Of a stretch of DNA of 24,908 bases, positions 1-7,377 are shown piece after piece. The notes beneath the pieces were generated by a model. That model searched no databases and was not told the origin of the DNA. It was given only the letters and a program-made list of their open reading frames with translations. Each line of letters begins with the position of its first letter. The first letter of the stretch is position 1. A program made the translations under genes and the position numbers. Source of the DNA: Methyloceanibacter sp. (GTDB taxonomy: Bacteria > Pseudomonadota > Alphaproteobacteria > Rhizobiales > Methyloligellaceae); assembly GCA_016649675.1 (NCBI GenBank), contig JAENXG010000010.1:1-24908 (forward strand), in the 5' to 3' direction.

Positions 1-19
1 CAGCGGCTCGTCGCGATCG

Positions 20-41
20 TCCGCTAAGTGCCAGAAGCGGA
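20..41. repeat. Short palindromic repeat, TCCGCT...AGCGGA type
   Basis: TCCGCT (20-25) and AGCGGA (36-41) form a perfect 6-bp inverted repeat with a 10-base loop. The right part, AGTGCCAGAAGCGGAT (27-42), recurs exactly at 13979-13994. Related imperfect units lie at 1102-1169. I take these as members of one dispersed intergenic repeat family. Function is unknown. Confidence 0.55.
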
Positions 42-149
42 TATTCGGCTTACATGGCCACGCGCAGCTGAAAAATTGTATCTTTTATCGAGAATGGCTG
101 AGGTCCGACGCGTCGCTGACGTCATGAGCGAAGGAGAGGGATTGCTCCA

Positions 150-965
150 ATGAATCCAAACAAAGCACTTTGGGAAAAAGGCGACTTCACGCGCATTGCG
201 GAAAGTATGAGAGAGAGCGGAGAGGCGCTCGTCAGGGGACTCGGAATCACCAAAGGGCTCAAGGTTTTGGATCTTGGATGCGGCGATGGAACGACGGCAT
301 TACCAGCGGCGAGACTCGGAGCGGACGTGTTGGGCGTCGATATCGCGAGCAACCTTGTCGAGGCCGGAGACAAGCGTGCAAAGGAGCAGGGCCTCACGAA
401 CTGCAAGTTTCAGGAAGGCGATGCGTCCAATTTGCACGAGCTGAAAGATCATACCTTTGACCTCGTCGTGAGCATCTTTGGCGCCATGTTCGCGCCAAAG
501 CCGTTTGATGTGGCCAAGGAGATGGTGCGCGTGACCCGGCCCGGAGGCCGGATCGTGATGGGGAACTGGATTCCAAATGATCCGACATTGGTGGCGCAAA
601 TCCTGAAAATCAGCGCCTCGTATTCGCCGCCACCGCCGGAAGGCTTCATTAGCCCTATGACGTGGGGGATCGAGAGCAACGTGATCGAGCGATTTGCGGC
701 CGCGGGGGTTCCAAAAGAGACGATATCGTTCGTCAGAGACACCTACACCTTCAACTTTCCCAGCCCGCCATCAGAGCTCGTTGAAGCCTTCAGAAAATAC
801 TACGGGCCAACCATGAATGCATTCGAAGCGGCGGAAAAGGACGGTCGCGCCGGTGATCTGCAGAAGGAGCTGGAAGCTCTGTTCAACCGTCAAAACAAAA
901 GCCCAAGCAAGAATGCCACCTCCATTCCTGCGACCTTCTTACGCGTTACCGTTGCGCTTAATTAA
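150..965 (+). CDS. Class I SAM-dependent methyltransferase
   Basis: This 271-residue protein has the Rossmann-type methyltransferase fold signature. Motif I is VLDLGCGDG at residues 39-47, followed by the acidic end of strand 2 in GVDIA, and then a motif IV-like LVVSIFGAMF and a post-motif region VTRPGGRIVMGNW. This resembles UbiE/Methyltransf_11-25 family enzymes that methylate small molecules; the substrate cannot be read from the sequence. The ATG at 150 follows a purine-rich ribosome site (GAAGGAGAGGG, 129-139). It stands alone: a repeat lies upstream and an eroded region downstream. There is no signal peptide or membrane segment, so it should be cytoplasmic. Family call is firm, substrate unknown. 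Confidence 0.85.
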   Translation: MNPNKALWEKGDFTRIAESMRESGEALVRGLGITKGLKVLDLGCGDGTTALPAARLGADVLGVDIASNLVEAGDKRAKEQGLTNCKFQEGDASNLHELKDHTFDLVVSIFGAMFAPKPFDVAKEMVRVTRPGGRIVMGNWIPNDPTLVAQILKISASYSPPPPEGFISPMTWGIESNVIERFAAAGVPKETISFVRDTYTFNFPSPPSELVEAFRKYYGPTMNAFEAAEKDGRAGDLQKELEALFNRQNKSPSKNATSIPATFLRVTVALN

Positions 966-1305
966 CCACCAAACCCGCGCGACATCGCCCTAATCTCCTG
1001 AAAACTGGCGGCCGCAATGCTCGGAGATACCTGTAAGTATCCGCCCCATGGGGGCGCTCAGTTCTGCGCAGGACGCAATAATCCGTGGCCTTGCCGCAGA
1101 TGTCCGAGTTGGGTCAATAGCGGACGACTTTGAATGGCTACGTGAAGTCCGCTCTGCAGAAGAAGCGGAAACTCACTGGTGGTGCACGTCGCTCGCTGTT
1201 CCCGAGCGTGAATTCCCTGTTCCATCCATAATTTGATCGGAACTCTCGACATTGGGCGGGCCCTGTGACCTCGAATCGCCGAATTTCCCTCTATTTTCCC
1301 GATGA
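966..1305. other. Gene-free stretch with palindromic repeats
   Basis: No convincing coding sequence is present. It contains a 6-bp stem with a 3-base loop (about 1042-1056, CGCCCC-ATG-GGGGCG) lacking a T-tract, then the repeat cluster at 1102-1169, then the left arm of a 9-bp inverted repeat (1282-1290). A 62-codon open frame at 1048-1236 runs through the repeats and has no ribosome site or recognisable motif. Confidence 0.5.
1102..1169. repeat. Two adjacent TCCGC/GCGGA inverted-repeat units
   Basis: The first unit pairs GTCCG (1102-1106) with CGGAC (1121-1125) around a GGGTCA core. The second pairs TCCGCT (1148-1153) with AGCGGA (1164-1169). The ATGTC...GGGTCA core also recurs near 13924-13940, and the TCCGCT/AGCGGA arms match the element at 20-41. 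They look like decayed copies of a short dispersed repeat. Confidence 0.5.
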
Positions 1306-1316
1306 TCAGGGAAATT
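1282..1316. repeat. 9-bp inverted repeat beside the Ku remnant
   Basis: AATTTCCCT (1282-1290) is matched perfectly by AGGGAAATT (1308-1316) with a 17-base loop. It sits at the left edge of the region with Ku homology, so it may mark the junction where the gene was cut. No T-tract follows, so it is not a standard terminator. Confidence 0.5.
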
Positions 1317-1625
1317 AGTCGGGGTCGAACTGATCGAGAAGCAGAGCGGGCGCTTCGAGCCACAGAAGATGCCCGACGAGTTTGCCCGCGCCGTGCATGA
1401 GCTCGTGCGCGACAAGGTCGAGAAGCGGGCACCAGAGATCGAGGTTAGTGCCGGCAAGGAAACACCTGCCGTCATCAATATCATGGCGGCGCTCAAGGAG
1501 AGCGTGCGAAGGGCAGAGCGAAGGTGCAAGCGGTAGTCCGCAAGCGGATGGGCAAGGCAGCGCCGAAAGAAGAAGCCCGGCCGGCATCACCGCCGCGGCC
1601 GAGCGCGCGACGGACCGCGCACTAG
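1309..1625 (+). pseudogene. ku: Remnant of Ku (NHEJ DNA-end-binding protein), C-terminal end, frameshifted
   Basis: Reading from 1321 gives LIEKQSGRFEPQKMPDEFA, an AVHELVRDKVEKRAPEIEV stretch, then INIMAALKESV. This matches the C-terminal region of rhizobial Ku, the homodimer that binds double-strand ends and recruits LigD. Near 1505 the frame breaks. The next frame, from 1506, continues the same protein as AKGRAKVQAVVRKRMGKAA with a basic, proline-rich tail to a TAG at 1623-1625. The shift fits a one-base loss or two-base gain. The Ku core (roughly the first 200 residues of a ~290-residue protein) and the start codon are missing, so the remnant cannot make a working Ku. The identification rests on memory of the family, not on a search. 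Confidence 0.7.
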
Positions 1626-1629
1626 CGCG

Positions 1630-1863
1630 TTACACGATCCACCCGAGCTCTCTCGCCTTGTCGTTGGCGAGACGCCAAGCCGCTGCAAGGAAATCAGCGA
1701 CCGGCAATTGGATGCGAAGATCGTCTCTCTCGGCGATGTTCTTTGCCATGAGGTGGGAGGCGCTGCCGGGCTTGTAGTAGGTCACCGAATAATGCGACCC
1801 GGGCAAGGTGACGATGAGTTTGTCGTCAACGACTTGCACGCGTAGTTTTGGCTCTGTGGTCAT
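1630..1863 (-). CDS. Conserved hypothetical protein, 77 aa
   Basis: This small soluble protein is on the minus strand and ends a few bases from the end of the converging Ku remnant. Its start is supported by a GGAG ribosome site on the minus strand a few bases before the ATG at 1863. It begins MTTEPKLRVQVVDDKLIVTL, a beta-rich start, and has an alpha-helical second half rich in Ala, Arg and Lys. It resembles short uncharacterised proteins I associate with Bradyrhizobium-type genomes, but I know of no assigned function. There is no signal peptide or membrane segment. Intactness among so many broken neighbours suggests it is either a real gene or a recent arrival. Confidence 0.6.
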   Translation of the reverse strand: MTTEPKLRVQVVDDKLIVTLPGSHYSVTYYKPGSASHLMAKNIAERDDLRIQLPVADFLAAAWRLANDKARELGWIV

Positions 1864-1956
1864 CTTTTAACTCCAGATGCCTGTTCGGTAGGTCCGCATT
1901 TATACGGAGTGATACCGGCGCGCCGCCCTCCAAGCCAGCGCCAAGTTTGCTCAGAG

Positions 1957-1989
1957 AAGCCCGATGTGCTCCCCGCCGTCGGGCTTTTT
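1957..1989 (+). terminator. Rho-independent terminator-like hairpin
   Basis: AAGCCCGA (1957-1964) pairs with TCGGGCTT (1979-1986) across a 14-base loop, and the stem runs into a T5 tract (1985-1989). The orientation is plus strand. No intact plus-strand gene lies just upstream, so it may have ended a gene that is now lost. Confidence 0.5.
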
Positions 1990-2044
1990 CTTCTTTGGCC
2001 GAATTCTGATCAGATGGCCTTTCGGCTGTCCGAGGAGTCGGCAT

Positions 2045-2200
2045 CGCCCACGCCTCGCCGTTGGTCACGATCGCGGCAAGGGGCTGGTTGACTTCGTGCG
2101 CAATCGACCCCGTTAATCGACCCGCGGTCAAACGGAAAGGGCCAAAAGACACAATCTCGCTGGCTATTAATTCGCTACCTAGCATAATAGCCCAACGCAC
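2045..2200 (-). pseudogene. Chimeric remnant: winged-helix-like start joined to histidine-kinase H-box
   Basis: On the minus strand an open frame first reads EIVSFGPFRLTAGRL, which resembles the beginning of winged-helix (OmpR-type DNA-binding) domains found at the N-terminus of rhizobial regulators. It then continues directly as TGSIAHEVNQPLAAIVTNGE, the dimerisation and phospho-acceptor H-box of a FixL-like sensor kinase, with the His of HEVNQP as the phosphorylation site. After NGEA the sequence loses any resemblance to a kinase, and the ATPase domain is absent. I read it as two gene scraps joined by deletion. The H-box is clear; the winged-helix part is a weaker call. Confidence 0.55.
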
Positions 2201-2396
2201 TTGAACCGAACTTGCGCGAATCCGGCCGATTCTGCGTAAACGGATCCAGAGAGCCTTTTTACGTTATCCTGGCGTGCCCAAGTAGACGATTCAGGAAGAG
2301 TCGTCGTCAAGCAACGAGCGCCCTGCTGATCACCAAAAGCGATAGTGCATAAGCCTCCGCGCAGGGTAATCCCCTTTAACGGTAACTTCCCTACTG
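2201..2396. other. Leader region of the ATP-grasp/M32 gene, nothing recognised
   Basis: This stretch has no ORF of note and no clear hairpin terminator or promoter boxes. Together with the terminator-like hairpin and chimeric scrap, it makes up most of the gene-poor interval before the large gene at 2397. Confidence 0.4.
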
Positions 2397-5375
2397 GTGT
2401 TCCAAGACATGCGGCCAGTCCTCAGTCCTGCTGAAGCCCTAGGGCTTTCCGGCGCCACGCTCGAAGCGCGGATACGGCGCGCCGCAAACCATGTCACCGA
2501 CGCGGCCTTCGCGCGGATTGACGAACGTTTGCGCGCTGACGCGCGGACCAACCAGTTGATCTACGAACATGAAGGCGTCGAAGAGCCCATCCGCCTCATG
2601 CTGCGCCCGCTGCTCGTCATGCAAGAGCAGCTCAGCTACGTCCATCACGTCTGCCTTCAGCTTATCGAGGCGCTCAAGCGGCTCCCCGACCTCTATCTCG
2701 AAGACGAGCGGATCAGGTCTATCGTTGCGATCACGCCCGACGAAGAGCGGTGGTTTCGTGACACCTGGACGAAGGCTCACCAACGTTTCAATTCGATCTA
2801 TGGCCGGCTCGATGCGGTATGCGATTTCACCGGCGCCGGCTGGCAGGATTCGCTCCATTTCATGGAGCCGAACCTTTCGGGTGTCGGCGGTATTCATTTC
2901 GCGCCGGTTGCCGAGCGGCTTGTCATGCGAGACATCGTGCCAACCCTGCTTGGGCACGATCCCGGGCTCGTCATCGAGATGCCAAGGGACCAGCGCGATC
3001 TGTTCATTCAAGTGTTGATCGATCACGCGCGCACCATCGGACGCGAGTCATGCCAGCTCTGCTTCGTCGAACCGAAATACGTCCATGACGGCCCCAACGA
3101 GCAATCGGTGCTGAGCGATTATCTGTCGCGCCGTTACCATCTGACCATCGCTCATGCCGACCCGCGTGAATTGCGCGTTGAGGGGGACGAGGTCTTCTAC
3201 GAGGACGTGCGGATCGACGTCGCCTATCGCGACTACGAGATGCGCGAGCTCGTTGCGCTGGAAAAGGAGATCGGCCGCCCGCTCGATGCCATGCGGCTTC
3301 TGTTTCGGCAGAACCGCGTGGTCTCCTCGATCGTCGGCGACTTCGACCACAAGAGCTGCTTCGAGATTCTGACTGATCCGGTGCTGGCCGAGCAGTATTT
3401 CGGCGCTGACGACCGCAGGCTGTTCCGCCGCCACGTCTTGTGGACGCGCGTGGTCGGCGATCGCCGCACGACGCTCCCCGACGACAGGGTAGGGGACCTG
3501 CTCGAATATGCGCGCCGGAACCGCGAGCTCCTGGTCCTGAAACCCAACCACGCCTATGGCGGCACCGGCGTGATGCTCGGCGCGGCGACCGAGGACGGAG
3601 AATGGGAACAGGCTCTGCAAGCAGCTGTGTTACGTGCCGACGATCCCGAGCAGTCATGGGTGGTGCAGAGCGCGACGCGTCTTCCGGTGCATGAGTTTCC
3701 GGTCGTTGGACCGGACAAGCGCGTGTTCGGCGAGCCCTTCTATGCGGTGATGGGATTTGCGGCGACCGAGAACGGCCTCGGCACCATGTGCCGGGTTTCT
3801 CAGAAACAGGTCGTCAACGTCGCGCAGCGTGGCGGTCTTGCCGCGGTGCTGGAAGCCGAAGCCCCGACCGAGTTGCGGATTCCGAAGCGTCCCATCGGCC
3901 GCTCCGACGCGTTGGAGCAGTCGCTCCGCGCGCAGATCTCCGAATTTCGCCATCTCGACCAGACGATTGCGCTGCTCGACTGGGATGAGGAGACGATGCT
4001 GCCCCCTGGCGCACGCGTGGGCCGCGGAGAGCAGCTCGCGACGCTTGAAGGTATTCGCCATGCGCTGCTGGTCTCTGACCGGCTTGGCGATCTCGTGGAG
4101 GAGGTCGCCGTTCAGTCGGAGGGAAACGAGCGCCTGTCGCGCGAGCTTGCGCTGCTCCGGCGGTTGAGGCGCCATGCGCTCGCGCTGCCCGAGGATTTGG
4201 TACGTCAGTTCGCCAACGCGAAATCGCAGTCGCTGGGCGCATGGGAAGAGGCGCGCGCGAAGGACGCGTATGGACTGTTCGCGCCGTCGTTCGATCGACT
4301 CCTCGCGCTCGTTCGCGAACGCGCCAAGGCCCTTGCCGGTGCTGGCGAGCCTTACGACGCTTTGCTCGACGAGCACGAACCCGGCATGAGCCGCGCGCGT
4401 CTCGATCCCGTATTGGACGAGGTGCGCAATGCTCTCGTGCCGTTGGTTCGCGAGGCCAATGCATGCCCCGACCGATTGCGCGGGGCGCATCGATTTGCCG
4501 AGGCCGGCCAATGGGACTTGTGCCGGCGATTGCTCACCGCCGTGGGTTTCGCCTTCGAGCGCGGGCGGCTCGACCGCTCGACGCATCCGTTCACGCTTTT
4601 TGCTGGCGCCAACGACGTGCGGCTCACGATTCGCCTCGACGAGAGCGATCTGTCCACGGCGGTGCTGGCTGCCCTGCATGAGGGCGGGCACGGCCTCTAC
4701 GATCAAGGCTTCGCTCCCAACGATCGCGACACGCTGCTCGCCGAAGCCCCCAGCATGGGACTGCAAGAGTCCCAAGCGCGCCTGTGGGAAAACCATGTGG
4801 GCCGCAGCCGCGCGTTCTGGGACTATGTGTTCCCGAGCTTGCAAAGACTGTTCCCTGACGCGGTCAGGGGCCTCGATGCCGAGATCTTCTACCGGGATGT
4901 CAATGTCGTGCGGCCCGGCTTGATCCGGGTGGCGGCCGACGAGATTTCCTATCATCTGCACATCTTGCTCAGATACGAGCTCGAGGTCGCACTGATCTCC
5001 GGGGCACTCGGCATTGCCGATCTCCCCGAGGCTTGGAACGAGCGCAGCGCGTCGCTGATCGGGGCAAGGCCGACATCAGACCGCGAAGGCGTCCTCCAGG
5101 ATGTCCACTGGTCGCTCGGCATGTTCGGATATTTTCCGACCTATACGTTAGGCAGCCTCTACGCGGCGCAACTCGCTGAGACCTATGCGCGCGAGCATCC
5201 GCTGGAGGCCGAAATCCGGCGCGGAGAGTTTGGCGGCCTGCTCGCTTGGCTCCGCACCAATATTCATCGGGTCGGCCAGCGTTTGTCGGCTGAGGAGATC
5301 ATCGAGAAAGCCACTGGCAAGGGGCTCGATACCGGGGCCTTTTTCCGCCACCTCGAAGCGAAACGCTTATCCTGA
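2397..5375 (+). CDS. Fusion protein: circularly permuted ATP-grasp-like domain + M32 (Taq) metallocarboxypeptidase
   Basis: This is a 992-residue protein with two halves. Residues ~1-495 resemble circularly permuted ATP-grasp ligases (glutathionylspermidine-synthase/DUF407-like): FMEPNLSGVGGIHF, YEDVRIDVAYRDY, the nucleotide-binding VLKPNHAYGGTGVMLG, and later GLGTMCRVSQ with VVNVAQRGG. Residues ~505-992 carry the known M32 motif set in order: HPF, DVRLT (DXRXT), the zinc site HEGGH at 761-765, QESQ with the third ligand Glu791, IRVAAD, and GVLQDVHW. M32 enzymes are ~500 residues and trim C-terminal residues from peptides, so this half looks complete. The substrate is unknown; a ligase/hydrolase pair would parallel the bifunctional glutathionylspermidine synthetase/amidase. 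The start is either GTG 2397 or ATG 2409; neither has a strong ribosome site. No signal peptide, so probably cytoplasmic. The M32 half is firm; the ATP-grasp half is moderately sure. Confidence 0.8.
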   Translation: MFQDMRPVLSPAEALGLSGATLEARIRRAANHVTDAAFARIDERLRADARTNQLIYEHEGVEEPIRLMLRPLLVMQEQLSYVHHVCLQLIEALKRLPDLYLEDERIRSIVAITPDEERWFRDTWTKAHQRFNSIYGRLDAVCDFTGAGWQDSLHFMEPNLSGVGGIHFAPVAERLVMRDIVPTLLGHDPGLVIEMPRDQRDLFIQVLIDHARTIGRESCQLCFVEPKYVHDGPNEQSVLSDYLSRRYHLTIAHADPRELRVEGDEVFYEDVRIDVAYRDYEMRELVALEKEIGRPLDAMRLLFRQNRVVSSIVGDFDHKSCFEILTDPVLAEQYFGADDRRLFRRHVLWTRVVGDRRTTLPDDRVGDLLEYARRNRELLVLKPNHAYGGTGVMLGAATEDGEWEQALQAAVLRADDPEQSWVVQSATRLPVHEFPVVGPDKRVFGEPFYAVMGFAATENGLGTMCRVSQKQVVNVAQRGGLAAVLEAEAPTELRIPKRPIGRSDALEQSLRAQISEFRHLDQTIALLDWDEETMLPPGARVGRGEQLATLEGIRHALLVSDRLGDLVEEVAVQSEGNERLSRELALLRRLRRHALALPEDLVRQFANAKSQSLGAWEEARAKDAYGLFAPSFDRLLALVRERAKALAGAGEPYDALLDEHEPGMSRARLDPVLDEVRNALVPLVREANACPDRLRGAHRFAEAGQWDLCRRLLTAVGFAFERGRLDRSTHPFTLFAGANDVRLTIRLDESDLSTAVLAALHEGGHGLYDQGFAPNDRDTLLAEAPSMGLQESQARLWENHVGRSRAFWDYVFPSLQRLFPDAVRGLDAEIFYRDVNVVRPGLIRVAADEISYHLHILLRYELEVALISGALGIADLPEAWNERSASLIGARPTSDREGVLQDVHWSLGMFGYFPTYTLGSLYAAQLAETYAREHPLEAEIRRGEFGGLLAWLRTNIHRVGQRLSAEEIIEKATGKGLDTGAFFRHLEAKRLS

Positions 5376-5442
5376 CAAGAGCTCCGTCGGCTTCGCGGCT
5401 CCGCTAATCAGGCTCTCCATTGGTAAATTACCATCATGGTGA

Positions 5443-5850
5443 GATGCTGAGTTCGAATCCGATGCTCTCAGCTATCTAGTCTGCTGTTTTTGGTCTCTCT
5501 CCCGACTCTTACCAGTCGACGGCAAAAATCCCGGGAAATCCGCGACGCTGTGGAAGATCTACTGACTGCACGGCGTACTCCTCAGCGTGGGGCTTACAGG
5601 CGTCATTGCGACGGCTGGATTACGACATTGGGTCGCTCTGCCCGGTTTGATTCTAATGGTAGCTGGCCTAGCGATCTATACGGGCTGGATTCTGGTCAGC
5701 GTCTGGCGCTGCGCTGAGAACATCGAGGGCCGTCCATACGATTATGATCCTGTATTGTGGACGTCGTTAGCCCGCTCGCTTACCGTGGCTTGGGCGATCA
5801 ATGTGCTTGCTCTCTCATTTCTGCTGATTCAGATGAGCGCGGCCAACTGA
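5443..5850 (+). pseudogene. Small two-helix membrane protein, interrupted by TGA
   Basis: From 5566 to 5850 an open frame reads as a membrane protein with two hydrophobic segments (LPGLILMVAGLAIYTGWIL, then VAWAINVLALSFLLI) separated by a polar loop. It has no ATG and no ribosome site. The same frame upstream of the TGA at 5563-5565 reads LWKIY, so the whole would run LWKIY-stop-LHGVLLS. A TGG (Trp) to TGA change explains this most simply. No clear ATG lies upstream either, because the frame is open only back to 5443. I do not recognise the family. The alternative is a short protein from GTG 5587, but nothing upstream supports translation there. Confidence 0.5.
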
Positions 5851-5857
5851 GGGGTGA

Positions 5858-6013
5858 CAGTGTCCGGTGCAGTCTATTCATCCGGAAGGGCAGATCAACG
5901 TCAATGAATGCCTTTACTACATGCATTGCCAGGAGCTTTGCCGAGACGACCACCGCTGCCCGCACATGATTCGGGTCCGCCTCAGTCGCGAGAAGGGTGC
6001 GCCCCTGTCTTAG
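5858..6013 (+). pseudogene. nosR: Remnant of nosR, extreme C-terminus
   Basis: The frame reads CPVQSIHPEGQINVNECLYY, then MHCQELCRDDHRCPHMIRV and REKGAPLS before a TAG stop at 6011-6013. This matches the end of NosR, the polytopic iron-sulfur/flavin protein needed for nitrous oxide reductase expression and activity. Its tail carries a CPVQAIHPEG ferredoxin-like motif and a Cys-rich NEC..C/HC segment. Here the second motif reads NECLYYMHCQ, so a Cys usually seen near this place appears as Tyr. A stop (5855-5857) lies directly upstream. The ~650 preceding residues are absent, and nosZ does not follow; gcvT does. The identification is from memory of the family. Confidence 0.65.
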
Positions 6014-6177
6014 CCTTCGATGCGAGGCGGTCGGGCGCCGCACTAATCACGGTGCCCGAACCCCCTGACGCTTGACCGGAACATCGACAAGGGGATTTGA
6101 GGCGAAGTGGGGAACGAAAGAAGCGCTTCGCGTCTGTTCGGCCTCCGCCTGACTTTCGGCGGATGGCCCTGCTCGAT

Positions 6178-6182
6178 GGAGG
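6178..6182 (+). promoter_or_regulatory. Ribosome binding site of gcvT
   Basis: GGAGG lies 12 bases before the ATG at 6195. The spacing is slightly long. The in-frame ATG at 6213 is farther from the site, so 6195 is preferred. Confidence 0.5.
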
Positions 6183-6194
6183 TAAACGCTCTGC

Positions 6195-7352
6195 ATGAGC
6201 GCGGACACTGCCATGACATCGGGTGAGGCGCTGAAGCGCACGCCGCTGCATGCTCTGCACGTGAAGTTGGGCGCACGGATGGTGCCATTCGCCGGTTACG
6301 AGATGCCGGTCCAATATCCGCTGGGCATACTCAAGGAGCATCTTCATACGCGCACAGCCGCCGGTCTGTTCGATGTCTCGCACATGGGCCAACTCGTTCT
6401 GCGTGGGAAGTCCGGCGACGTTGCCGAGGCGGCACGTGCGCTCGAAGGACTCCTGCCAGTCGATATCCTCGGCCTCGCGCCGTGGGGCCAGCGCTATGCG
6501 TTCTTCACGAACGAACGCGGCGGCATTCTCGATGATCTGATGGTCGCAAATTGCGGCGATTATCTGCTGCTCGTCGTCAACGCAGCCTGCAAGGCGGCAG
6601 ATGAAGTGCGGTTGCGAACCCAACTTGGGAATGCGTGCGAGATCGAACAGCCCGATCGAGCGCTGATCGCGCTTCAGGGGCCGAAAGCGGAGGCGGTGCT
6701 AGCGCCTCTCGCGCCGGAGTGCACCAGCATGCGGTTCATGGACGTGCGGATGCTGGCATTGATGGGCGCGCAGTGCATAGTTGTGCGCTCGGGCTACACA
6801 GGGGAAGACGGATTCGAAATCTCTATTCCCTCCGACAGCGCTGGCGAGATCGCGGAGGGATTGCTCGCGAATGCGAGCGTTGCACCGATTGGACTCGGCG
6901 CGCGGGACTCGCTTCGCCTGGAAGCGGGGCTTTGCCTTTATGGCTCGGACATCGATGAGAGGACGACGCCGGTCGAAGCGGGGTTGTCATGGGCGATCCA
7001 GAAGGCACGCCGCCGAGGCGGCCCACGCGAGGGCAGTTTCCCAGGCGCCGGCATCATCCTCGGGCAGCTTGAATACGGTGCATCTCGCCATCGCGTCGGC
7101 CTGCGGCCCGAGGGACGGGCACCTGTGCGTGCCGGCGTGCCTCTCTATGCCGAAGCGGACGCAAGCTCGCATGTAGGTTCAGTGACTTCGGGTGGCTTCG
7201 GTCCAAGCCTCGATGCCCCCATTGCGATGGGCTATCTACCGGCCGCGCTTGCAGTGCCCGGAACAAGGGTCTTCGCTGAGGTGCGCGGCAAGCGCTTGCC
7301 TGTCACCGTCACGACGCTCCCATTCATTGTGCCTAAGTACAAACGCGGCTGA
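6195..7352 (+). CDS. gcvT: Aminomethyltransferase, glycine cleavage T protein
   Basis: GcvT takes the aminomethyl group from lipoylated H protein, passes the methylene to tetrahydrofolate and releases ammonia. The 385-residue protein shows the family landmarks in order: PLHALHVKLGARMVPFAGYE near the start, GLFDVSHMGQ, GGILDDLMV with the conserved Asp pair (residues 113-114), ALQGPKAE, RSGYTGEDGFEI, GLGARDSLRLEAGLCLYG, and SGGFGPSLDAPIAMGY in the C-terminal barrel. The length is slightly above the usual ~365-375, because of a short N-terminal extension. It is first in a gcvT-gcvH-gcvP operon, 25 bases ahead of gcvH. Nothing is missing. Confidence 0.95.
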   Translation: MSADTAMTSGEALKRTPLHALHVKLGARMVPFAGYEMPVQYPLGILKEHLHTRTAAGLFDVSHMGQLVLRGKSGDVAEAARALEGLLPVDILGLAPWGQRYAFFTNERGGILDDLMVANCGDYLLLVVNAACKAADEVRLRTQLGNACEIEQPDRALIALQGPKAEAVLAPLAPECTSMRFMDVRMLALMGAQCIVVRSGYTGEDGFEISIPSDSAGEIAEGLLANASVAPIGLGARDSLRLEAGLCLYGSDIDERTTPVEAGLSWAIQKARRRGGPREGSFPGAGIILGQLEYGASRHRVGLRPEGRAPVRAGVPLYAEADASSHVGSVTSGGFGPSLDAPIAMGYLPAALAVPGTRVFAEVRGKRLPVTVTTLPFIVPKYKRG

Positions 7353-7366
7353 GCCGCCCCTCTACC

Positions 7367-7372
7367 AGGAGG
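7367..7372 (+). promoter_or_regulatory. Strong ribosome site that sets a TTG start for gcvH
   Basis: AGGAGG ends 5 bases before the TTG at 7378. The frame stays open upstream through the end of gcvT, so this site decides the start. The ATG at 7373 is out of frame. Confidence 0.7.
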
Positions 7373-7377
7373 ATGCA

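Larger units (their letters stand above)
5376..6194. other. 820-bp decayed region between the fusion gene and gcvT
   Basis: The region holds the two remnants listed separately (5443-5850 and 5858-6013) and no intact gene. GCTGAG and CTCAGC near 5447-5472 form a 6-bp inverted repeat around GTTCGAATCC, which looks like a tRNA T-loop but has no matching T-stem. The last 180 bases form the leader of gcvT. I looked for a glycine riboswitch there and did not recognise its conserved cores. Confidence 0.5.

Noticed and set aside
1048..1236. 62-codon open frame
   Set aside because: It runs through palindromic repeats, has no ribosome site and no recognisable protein features.
3654..4961. Long minus-strand open frame opposite the ATP-grasp/M32 gene
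   Set aside because: It is 435 codons but shows only the composition expected of the reverse strand of a GC-rich gene; all conserved motifs are on the plus strand.
5446..5475. tRNA-like T-loop (GTTCGAATCC)
   Set aside because: The bases flanking the loop do not form a T-stem, and no anticodon or acceptor arm can be folded around it. At most it is a remnant of an attachment site.
6014..6194. Possible glycine riboswitch before gcvT
   Set aside because: I looked for the conserved paired cores of the glycine aptamer and did not find them. The covariance model (RF00504) would be decisive.
7192..7377. Long N-terminal extension of gcvH
   Set aside because: The extension lies inside gcvT in another frame. 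TTG 7378 has an AGGAGG site and gives the normal family length.
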